Below, one piece after another: positions 57,868-64,000 of a stretch of 64,000 nucleotides of DNA. The position numbers and the translations under genes were made by a program. Below the pieces are notes generated by a model. It saw nothing but the letters and a program-made list of their open reading frames with translations. It was not told the DNA's origin and searched no databases. Location: assembly GCF_002812985.1 (NCBI RefSeq), contig NZ_PGCP01000036.1, forward strand, positions 1 through 64,000, read 5' to 3'. How positions within the stretch are numbered: position 1 is the first letter of the stretch; every line of letters starts with the position of its first letter. Origin of the DNA: Aeromonas lusitana. GTDB lineage: Bacteria > Pseudomonadota > Gammaproteobacteria > Enterobacterales > Aeromonadaceae.

Positions 57868-59820
57868 TTGAGTGACATGGCGAAAAACCTAATCCTGTGG
57901 CTGGTCATCGCCGTCGTGTTGATGTCGGTGTTCAATAGCTTCAGCCCCAGCGATACCACCAGTCGCCAGCTGGACTATTCCAGCTTCGTTAAAGAAGTGA
58001 CCCAAGAGCAGATCCGTGAAGTGCGGATGGATGGCAAGGTCATTAATGGCGTCAAGCGTACCGGTGAGCGTTTCACTACCATCATACCGGCGCCGGATCC
58101 CCAGCTGCTCAACGACATGCTCAACCATAACGTCAAAGTCATGGGTGAGAAGCCGGAGGAGCCGTCTCTGATCACGTCCATCTTCATCTCCTGGTTCCCG
58201 ATGCTGTTGCTGATCGGTGTCTGGGTCTTCTTCATGCGTCAGATGCAGGGCGGCGGTGGCAAGGGTGCCATGTCGTTTGGCAAGAGCAAGGCTCGCCTGA
58301 TGAGCGAAGATCAGATCAAGACCACCTTCGTCGACGTGGCGGGTTGCGATGAGGCCAAGGAAGAGGTGAAAGAGCTGGTCGACTATCTGCGCGATCCGAC
58401 CAAGTTCCAGAAACTGGGTGGCAAGATCCCGACCGGCGTGTTGCTGGTTGGCCCGCCCGGTACCGGTAAGACCCTGCTGGCCAAGGCCATCGCGGGCGAG
58501 GCCAAGGTGCCTTTCTTCACCATCTCGGGTTCCGATTTCGTCGAGATGTTCGTGGGTGTCGGTGCCTCTCGGGTGCGCGACATGTTCGAGCAGGCCAAGA
58601 AGTCTTCCCCCTGCATCATCTTCATCGATGAAATCGATGCGGTCGGTCGCCAGCGTGGCGCCGGTCTCGGCGGTGGTCACGATGAGCGTGAGCAGACCCT
58701 GAACCAGATGCTGGTCGAAATGGATGGTTTTGAAGGCAATGAAGGCGTCATCGTCATCGCCGCCACCAACCGTCCCGACGTGCTGGATCCCGCGCTGCTG
58801 CGCCCGGGCCGTTTCGACCGTCAGGTCGTGGTCGGTCTGCCGGATGTCCGTGGTCGTGAGCAGATCCTCAAGGTACACATGCGCAAGGTGCCGTTGGCGG
58901 ATGACGTCAATGCGGCCCTGATTGCCCGTGGTACCCCAGGTTTCTCCGGTGCCGATCTGGCCAACCTGGTCAACGAAGCCGCCCTGTTCTCAGCTCGTGA
59001 GAGCCGCCGCGTGGTCTCCATGCTGGAGTTCGAGAAGGCGAAGGACAAGATCATGATGGGGGCAGAACGTCGCTCCATGGTGATGAAAGAGTCTGAGAAG
59101 GAGATGACCGCGTATCATGAAGCGGGTCACGCCATCATTGGCCGTGTCGTACCGGATCATGATCCCGTCTACAAGGTCTCCATCATCCCCCGCGGTCGTG
59201 CGCTGGGTGTGACCATGTACCTGCCGGAGCAGGATCGCTGGAGTCACTCCAAGCAGCACCTGGAGTCCATGATCTCCAGCCTGTACGGTGGTCGTCTGGC
59301 GGAAGAGCTGATCTACGGTGCCGAGAAGGTATCGACCGGTGCCTCCAACGACATCGAGCGTGCCACCGACATCGCCCGCAAGATGGTCACCCAGTGGGGC
59401 ATGTCCGAGCGCCTCGGCCCCATGCTCTACGCGGAAGAAGACGGTGAAGTCTTCCTCGGCCGCAGCATGGCCAAGGCCAAGCACATGTCTGATGACACGG
59501 CCCGTGTCATCGACGCCGAGGTCAAGCTGGTCATCGATCGCAACTACGATCGTGCCAAGCAGATCCTGCTGGACAACATGGATGTGCTGCACACCATGAA
59601 AGATGCGCTGATGAAGTACGAAACCATCGATGCTAAGCAGATCGACGATCTGATGGCCCGTCGTGAAGTGCGTGCTCCCAGCAACTGGCATGATGAGCAC
59701 GGTGATACCCCGCAAGGTGGTGCCAGCGTGAGCAACGAGCCAGAAGTCAAAGCCCAGGCCGATGAGGGCAGCACAACGCTGACCGACATCGACAAGGCTA
59801 ACGACGTACCAGCCAAATAA
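57868..59820 (+). CDS. ftsH: ATP-dependent zinc metalloprotease FtsH
   Basis: 650 residues. TTG 57868 is preferred because a GAGG site lies eight bases upstream; ATG 57877 is an alternative, as discussed for E. coli. Two N-terminal membrane segments flank a periplasmic domain. The AAA module has Walker A GPPGTGKT, Walker [12 protein letters not shown] and the second region of homology [20 protein letters not shown]. The zinc site HEAGH is followed by the C-terminal protease domain. Degrades membrane and regulatory proteins. Confidence 0.97.
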   Translation: MSDMAKNLILWLVIAVVLMSVFNSFSPSDTTSRQLDYSSFVKEVTQEQIREVRMDGKVINGVKRTGERFTTIIPAPDPQLLNDMLNHNVKVMGEKPEEPSLITSIFISWFPMLLLIGVWVFFMRQMQGGGGKGAMSFGKSKARLMSEDQIKTTFVDVAGCDEAKEEVKELVDYLRDPTKFQKLGGKIPTGVLLVGPPGTGKTLLAKAIAGEAKVPFFTISGSDFVEMFVGVGASRVRDMFEQAKKSSPCIIFIDEIDAVGRQRGAGLGGGHDEREQTLNQMLVEMDGFEGNEGVIVIAATNRPDVLDPALLRPGRFDRQVVVGLPDVRGREQILKVHMRKVPLADDVNAALIARGTPGFSGADLANLVNEAALFSARESRRVVSMLEFEKAKDKIMMGAERRSMVMKESEKEMTAYHEAGHAIIGRVVPDHDPVYKVSIIPRGRALGVTMYLPEQDRWSHSKQHLESMISSLYGGRLAEELIYGAEKVSTGASNDIERATDIARKMVTQWGMSERLGPMLYAEEDGEVFLGRSMAKAKHMSDDTARVIDAEVKLVIDRNYDRAKQILLDNMDVLHTMKDALMKYETIDAKQIDDLMARREVRAPSNWHDEHGDTPQGGASVSNEPEVKAQADEGSTTLTDIDKANDVPAK

Positions 59821-59831
59821 GTTGTGCTGAT

Positions 59832-59862
59832 TGAACCCCGGGCTTGCCCGGGGTTTTTCTTT
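59832..59862 (+). terminator. Intrinsic terminator of ftsH
   Basis: Ten-bp stem AACCCCGGGC/GCCCGGGGTT at 59834-59843/59846-59855, followed by TTTCTTTA. Confidence 0.85.
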
Positions 59863-59900
59863 ATGCGCATGCCGCGTTCTTGATACAGATGGAAGTGAAG

Positions 59901-60746
59901 ATGCAATTAAGCAGCAAGGGGCGCCGCCTCTCTCTCGACCTTCCCCATGTCATGGGGATCCTCAACGTCACCCCGGACTCCTTCTCCGATGGGGGCCGCT
60001 TCAATCAGGTAGAGCAGGCGCTGGCCCATGCCCGCCAGCTGATGGCAGAGGGGGCGACCATCATCGACATCGGCGGTGAATCGACCCGCCCAGGTGCGCC
60101 GGATGTGAGCGAGCAGGATGAGCTGGACCGGGTTATCCCTGTGGTCGAACGCATGGTGCGCGAGCTGGATGTGATGATCTCCCTCGACACCTCCAAGGCC
60201 GTGGTGATGAAGGAGGGCTGCATTGCGGGGGCTCATCTCATCAATGACGTGCGCTCCCTGCTCGAACCCGGCGCCCTCGTGGTGGCGGCAGAGGCTGACG
60301 TGCCCGTGTGCCTGATGCATATGCAGGGACAGCCGAGGACCATGCAATCTGAGCCCCGTTACGAGGACTTGCTGGGGGAGGTGAGGGCGTTTTTCGATGA
60401 GCGGATCGCCGCCTGCCTGGGTGCAGGCATCAAACGCGAGCACCTGCTGCTGGACCCCGGCTACGGGTTCGGCAAGACGGTGGCCCATAACTATCAGCTG
60501 CTGGCCGAGCAGCAGAAGTTGCTCGATTACGGTTTGCCGCTCTTGGTGGGGATGTCTCGAAAGTCTATGATAGGCAATCTGCTCGGCCGCCCGGTTGATG
60601 AACGGCTGGCCGGCAGCCTGGCCTGCGCCCTGATCGGGTTGCAACATGGTGCCAGGATCATCCGGGTACACGATGTGCGCGCCACCATGGATGCGCTGCG
60701 GGTCGGCTGGATGACCATGACGGGACAAGATTTCGTATCCAAATAA
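59901..60746 (+). CDS. folP: Dihydropteroate synthase
   Basis: 281 residues. TIM-barrel enzyme joining p-aminobenzoate to the pterin in folate synthesis; target of sulfonamides. Landmarks: [42 protein letters not shown]-type strand ([10 protein letters not shown]), and [12 protein letters not shown]. The start at 59901 has GGAAGTGAAG upstream and fits the family. It precedes glmM by 16 bp, as in E. coli. Confidence 0.95.
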   Translation: MQLSSKGRRLSLDLPHVMGILNVTPDSFSDGGRFNQVEQALAHARQLMAEGATIIDIGGESTRPGAPDVSEQDELDRVIPVVERMVRELDVMISLDTSKAVVMKEGCIAGAHLINDVRSLLEPGALVVAAEADVPVCLMHMQGQPRTMQSEPRYEDLLGEVRAFFDERIAACLGAGIKREHLLLDPGYGFGKTVAHNYQLLAEQQKLLDYGLPLLVGMSRKSMIGNLLGRPVDERLAGSLACALIGLQHGARIIRVHDVRATMDALRVGWMTMTGQDFVSK

Positions 60747-60762
60747 AAAACGAGAACAGACA

Positions 60763-62097
60763 ATGACCAGAAAGTACTTCGGCACAGACGGTGTGCGCGG
60801 CAAGGTGGGTGAATACCCGATCACCCCGGATTTCGTGATGAAGCTGGGCTGGGCCGCCGGCAAGGTGCTCTCCAAGAAGGGCACCAAGAAAGTGCTGATC
60901 GGCAAGGACACCCGCATCTCTGGCTACATGCTGGAATCTGCGCTGGAAGCCGGGCTCTCTGCCGCCGGTCTCAAGGCCATACTGATGGGCCCCATGCCAA
61001 CACCGGCGGTGGCTTACCTGACCCGCACCTTCCGCGCCGAGGCTGGTATCGTCATCAGTGCCTCCCACAACCCCTACTACGACAACGGCATCAAGTTCTT
61101 CTCCGCCGACGGCACCAAACTGCCGGACGAGGTGGAACTCGCCATCGAGGCCGAGCTGGATCATGAGCTCAAGTGCGTCGAGTCGGCCGAACTTGGCAAG
61201 GCCCAGCGCATCGACGATGCCGCCGGCCGTTATATCGAGTTCTGCAAGAGCACCTTCCCCACTCACCTGAGCCTGGAAGGGCTGAAAATGGTGGTGGATT
61301 GCGGCCATGGCGCCACCTACCACATAGCCCCGTCCGTCTTCCGCGAGCTGGGCGCCGAGGTGATTGCCATCGGTTGCAGCCCGGACGGCCTCAACATCAA
61401 TGACGGTGTGGGCTCCACCGCCCCCGAGGCGCTGGCCGCCAAGGTGCTGGAGTGCAAGGCGGATCTCGGTGTGGCTTTTGACGGTGACGGCGATCGCCTG
61501 GTGATGGTGGATAGCACTGGCTACATCATCGACGGTGACGAGATCCTCTATATCATCGCGCGCGATGCACTGCGCAACGGCCGCCTCAAGGGCGGTGTGG
61601 TCGGTACCCTGATGGCCAACATGGGCCTCGAGATCGCGCTGCAGACCCTCGGCATTCCCTTTGCCCGCGCCAAGGTGGGTGATCGCTACGTGCTGGAGAT
61701 GATGAACGAGAAGGGCTGGCGCATCGGGGGTGAAAACTCCGGTCACATCATCTGCCTGGATCAGACCACCACAGGCGATGGCATCGTTGCCGCGTTGCAG
61801 GTACTGACTGCCATCTGCACCGCCGAGATGCCGCTGGCCAAGTTGCGTGCCGGCATGAGCAAGTTCCCGCAGGTGCTGGTGAACGTGCGCTTTGCCGAGG
61901 GCAAGGATCCGCTGATGGCGGCGGCCGTGCAGCAGGAAGTGGCCAAGGTGGAACAGGAGCTGGCCGGTCGTGGCCGCGTCTTGCTGCGTAAATCCGGCAC
62001 CGAGCCCCTGATCCGGGTGATGGTGGAGGGTGAGCACGAACAGCAAGTGGTGGATATGGCAAATCGCATTGCCAAGCAGGTCGAATCGGCGTTTTAA
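60763..62097 (+). CDS. glmM: Phosphoglucosamine mutase
   Basis: 444 residues, essential for UDP-GlcNAc supply. N-terminal [12 protein letters not shown]; active-site phosphoserine in [13 protein letters not shown] near residue 102; metal-binding loop [14 protein letters not shown]; substrate loop [10 protein letters not shown]. Same length as E. coli GlmM (445). Confidence 0.97.
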   Translation: MTRKYFGTDGVRGKVGEYPITPDFVMKLGWAAGKVLSKKGTKKVLIGKDTRISGYMLESALEAGLSAAGLKAILMGPMPTPAVAYLTRTFRAEAGIVISASHNPYYDNGIKFFSADGTKLPDEVELAIEAELDHELKCVESAELGKAQRIDDAAGRYIEFCKSTFPTHLSLEGLKMVVDCGHGATYHIAPSVFRELGAEVIAIGCSPDGLNINDGVGSTAPEALAAKVLECKADLGVAFDGDGDRLVMVDSTGYIIDGDEILYIIARDALRNGRLKGGVVGTLMANMGLEIALQTLGIPFARAKVGDRYVLEMMNEKGWRIGGENSGHIICLDQTTTGDGIVAALQVLTAICTAEMPLAKLRAGMSKFPQVLVNVRFAEGKDPLMAAAVQQEVAKVEQELAGRGRVLLRKSGTEPLIRVMVEGEHEQQVVDMANRIAKQVESAF

Positions 62098-62132
62098 TGA
62101 GCGAAAGGGGCGGCTTTTTAGCCGCTCTGTTC
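62098..62132 (+). terminator. Possible weak terminator after glmM
   Basis: Stem GCGGC/GCCGC at 62110-62114/62121-62125 with extended partial pairing around it and a six-base TTTTTA loop, followed by TCTGTTCGT. The T-tract is poor. Confidence 0.35.
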
Positions 62133-62228
62133 GTATCTTGTTCAAACGATTCGAAAATTCAAAAATAGCACTTGTCAGCTGAGCATCCTCTGGATATTAT
62201 CAGCCCCGCTTTCGCAAGGGAGTTGCCG

Positions 62229-62993
62229 ATGGGACATCGCAAGCCGTTTGTAGCCGCCAACTGGAAGTTACACGGTAGTAGGTCGCAGTTAGAACAGTTT
62301 ACGAGCCAGTGTCTGAAGGGCATTGATGAGCGAGTAGATGTGGTTTTGTGTCCATCTCATGTGCATCTCGACTTCACGGCCGCTCTGCTTAATGAGCAAA
62401 GGGTAATGAAGTTGGGGGCTCAGAATGTGAGCCAGCACCGACAAGGCGCTTATACGGGTGAAGTCTCGTGTGAGATGTTGGTCGAGGCAGGGTGTCGCTA
62501 CGTTATCGTAGGGCACTCCGAGCGCAGGCGTCTCTTTGGTGAGACCAGTTTTATCGTCGCGGAGAAGTTCGCGGCAGTCAGAGCGGCAGGCTTGATTCCC
62601 ATCCTCTGTTTGGGTGAATCGGGTGCGGCGAGACAGGCGAGAAGAACCTTCGAGGTGATCGCCGAAGAGCTGGATATCGTCATAGAGAAAAATGGTGCGA
62701 TGGCTTTCGATAATGCTATCATCGCCTACGAGCCGATTTGGGCTGTAGGCACAGGTAAATGCGCCACACCCGAGCAGGCACAAGAGGTTCATTCCTTTAT
62801 TCGTGGTCGCTTGGCGGAGGATACTCCGGTAATAGGTGAGAAAGTCAGAATCATCTATGGTGGGAGTGTGACGCCGGCCAATGCGCGAGATTTGTTTGCC
62901 CAGCCCGACATTGATGGCGGTCTGATCGGCGGTGCGAGTCTCGATGACACTGCGTTTTTAGGAATCGTTGAAGCGGCAAAGGGTGAAAGTTAA
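62229..62993 (+). CDS. tpiA: Triosephosphate isomerase
   Basis: 254 residues from ATG 62229 (AAGGGAG upstream). The catalytic residues are in place: Lys in VAANWKLHGS, His in VIVGHSERRRLFG, Glu in IAYEPIWAVGTGK, and the phosphate loop IIYGGSV. Located between glmM and secG, as in Pseudomonas. Its composition is visibly less GC-rich, with more A/T-ending codons, than folP and glmM just before it; secG shares this. It may not be the only tpiA in the genome. Confidence 0.94.
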   Translation: MGHRKPFVAANWKLHGSRSQLEQFTSQCLKGIDERVDVVLCPSHVHLDFTAALLNEQRVMKLGAQNVSQHRQGAYTGEVSCEMLVEAGCRYVIVGHSERRRLFGETSFIVAEKFAAVRAAGLIPILCLGESGAARQARRTFEVIAEELDIVIEKNGAMAFDNAIIAYEPIWAVGTGKCATPEQAQEVHSFIRGRLAEDTPVIGEKVRIIYGGSVTPANARDLFAQPDIDGGLIGGASLDDTAFLGIVEAAKGES

Positions 62994-63320
62994 ATGTACG
63001 AGATTCTTTTGGTCGTTTATCTGCTGGTATCGCTGGCTCTGATTGGTCTGGTGATGATTCAGCAAGGTAAAGGGGCTGATATGGGCGCCTCCTTCGGCGC
63101 AGGGGCATCGAATACCGTATTCGGCTCCGGTGGTTCAGGCAGCTTCCTGACCCGCACAACTGCAATTTTGGCCACTCTGTTCTTTTTGATTAGCTTGGTG
63201 CTTGGCTCCATGTCTAGCAACAAGGTGAAACAGGGTAGCGAATGGGAAAATCTGCAACAGACTCAACAAGTTGAGCAGACTAAAGCGCCAGTGAAGAAAG
63301 ATACTGACGTTCCCGAATAA
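62994..63320 (+). CDS. secG: Protein-export membrane protein SecG
   Basis: 108 residues with two membrane segments (ILLVVYLLVSLALIGLVMI and TTAILATLFFLISLVLG). The cytoplasmic loop GKGADMGASFGAGASNTVFG is highly characteristic. Auxiliary subunit of the SecYEG translocon. The ATG directly follows the tpiA stop, so the two are coupled; the tRNA-Leu gene comes right after. Confidence 0.96.
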   Translation: MYEILLVVYLLVSLALIGLVMIQQGKGADMGASFGAGASNTVFGSGGSGSFLTRTTAILATLFFLISLVLGSMSSNKVKQGSEWENLQQTQQVEQTKAPVKKDTDVPE

Positions 63321-63329
63321 AGAGTTTTT

Positions 63330-63414
63330 GCCGTGGTGGTGGAATTGGTAGACACGCTATCTTGAGGGGGTAGTGCTCTAGGGTGTGCGGGTTCGAGTCC
63401 CGCCCACGGCACCA
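63330..63414 (+). tRNA. leuU: tRNA-Leu (anticodon GAG)
   Basis: 85 nt. Acceptor arm GCCGTGG/CCACGGC with encoded CCA. The D-loop has TTGGTAGAC, the anticodon stem-loop CTATC-TT-GAG-GG-GGTAG (anticodon at 63364-63366), a long variable arm and the T-arm GCGGG-TTCGAGT-CCCGC. Sits after secG as in E. coli. Confidence 0.97.
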
Positions 63415-63461
63415 ATTAAGCAGTGAACTCGGGCAACCGAGTGTATTATAGCCAGTCAGTC

Positions 63462-63490
63462 TTGTGTGACGAGAATGAAGTGGCTATAAT
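63462..63490 (+). promoter_or_regulatory. Sigma-70 promoter of the initiator tRNA
   Basis: TTGTGT (63462-63467) and a perfect TATAAT (63485-63490) with 17-base spacing. The tRNA begins 16 bases after the -10. Confidence 0.8.
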
Positions 63491-63506
63491 CTCGCACGAT
63501 TTCGGA

Positions 63507-63583
<77 letters not shown>

Positions 63584-63646
63584 AATTTCACGCATTTCCT
63601 ACGCTCAGGAAGGCGGTCGCTGCGAGGCGACAATCAGGGTAAAGCG

Positions 63647-63678
63647 CCAAGCCCCGATTTGATATCGGGGCTTTTTGT
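63647..63678 (+). terminator. Intrinsic terminator between tRNA-fMet and rimP
   Basis: Ten-bp stem AAGCCCCGAT/ATCGGGGCTT at 63650-63659/63665-63674, followed by TTTGTT. As rimP lacks another clear promoter, it may act as a partial terminator. Confidence 0.75.
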
Positions 63679-63749
63679 TATGTGCGATTTACTCTGAATC
63701 GATCTCTATCTGGGCTATATGCCCTTTTTTTGTTTTTCGGAGGGTGACT

Positions 63750-64000
63750 TTGGCTACGTTGGAACAACGTTTGACCGATCTGCTCGAGGCTCCGGTCGTT
63801 GCCTTGGGTTTTGAACTTTGGGGTGTCGAGTTTATCCGTGCGGGTAAGCATTCGACCCTGCGCGTTTTCATCGACAGCGAGCAAGGTGTGACGGTGGAAG
63901 ACTGTGCCGAGGTGAGCCGCCAGGTTGGCGCCATCATGGACGTTGAAGATCCCATCACCGAGGAGTACTTCCTGGAAGTCTCTTCCCCCGGTCTGGATCG
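63750..64000 (+). CDS. rimP: Ribosome maturation factor RimP, N-terminal part (runs past the window end)
   Basis: 83 complete codons. TTG start at 63750 preceded by GGAGGG. It reads [20 protein letters not shown], then [38 protein letters not shown] and [14 protein letters not shown], the RimP N-terminal alpha/beta domain ending in the family's ExSSPGLDR motif. Needed for 30S maturation; nusA is expected next. Confidence 0.93.
   Translation, partial: MATLEQRLTDLLEAPVVALGFELWGVEFIRAGKHSTLRVFIDSEQGVTVEDCAEVSRQVGAIMDVEDPITEEYFLEVSSPGLD

Overview
The window looks like a chromosomal segment of a high-GC gammaproteobacterium, most probably Aeromonas or a close relative. The grounds are gene content and order: torTS and torR-torCAD with pentaheme TorC, the sodium-motor pair pomA/pomB, a 477-residue GAPDH, the run nrdR-ribD-ribE-ribBA-ribH-nusB-thiL-pgpA, and ftsH-folP-glmM-tpiA-secG-tRNA-Leu(GAG)-tRNA-fMet-rimP. 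Genus is inferred from protein resemblance and synteny only. No insertion sequence, prophage, rRNA or CRISPR array was seen.

Layout. 1-4.0 kb: 3' end of ansA, a pair of palindromic repeats, yeaC, long GAPDH, a DUF2989-type lipoprotein and a Nudix hydrolase. 4.0-9.0 kb: sppA, fadH, ydjA. 9.0-11.5 kb: a sugar acetyltransferase and prmA, with intergenic regions holding orphan intrinsic terminators that suggest small RNAs. 11.5-16.9 kb: a divergent alcohol dehydrogenase/LysR pair, a PTS EIICB, panF and yhdT. 16.9-21.6 kb: aroQ-accB-accC and acs. 21.7-34.2 kb: a GGDEF-EAL protein and the TMAO respiration genes (torCAD plus a small membrane protein, torR, torT, torS), with two small zinc-type proteins in between. 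34.3-44.2 kb: glyA, a ParB-like protein, and the riboflavin/thiamine/nrdR/nusB cluster, interrupted on the opposite strand by a trypsin-like GlyGly-CTERM protease. 44.9-50.4 kb: a peptide-type ABC importer (fused double ATPase, binding protein, two permeases). 50.5-55.4 kb: xseB-ispA-dxs and, divergently, pomAB. 55.5-64 kb: greA, a PilZ-like protein, yhbY, rlmE, ftsH, folP, glmM, tpiA, secG, two tRNAs and the start of rimP.

The most unusual signal is a recurring architecture at three unlinked places. A diverged tandem copy of about 110-125 bp of a gene end sits at a gene boundary and leaves a 36-42 codon open frame coupled to the real gene. At fadH the copy is of the N-terminus and lies upstream, with its stop overlapping the fadH start. 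At acs the copy is of the last ~40 codons and lies downstream, with its ATG overlapping the acs stop; nine codons differ there and all changes are synonymous. At the two ABC permease genes the junction itself is duplicated, making a 37-residue frame that begins like the second permease and ends like the first. TorS also carries two small in-frame tandem duplications. These could be scars of recombination with related foreign DNA, or maintained mini-proteins/translational leaders.

Functional themes: anaerobic TMAO respiration with its sensing system, fatty acid and acetate metabolism (fadH, accBC, acs), riboflavin/thiamine/isoprenoid supply, and essential envelope and RNA functions (ftsH, glmM, secG, rlmE, greA).
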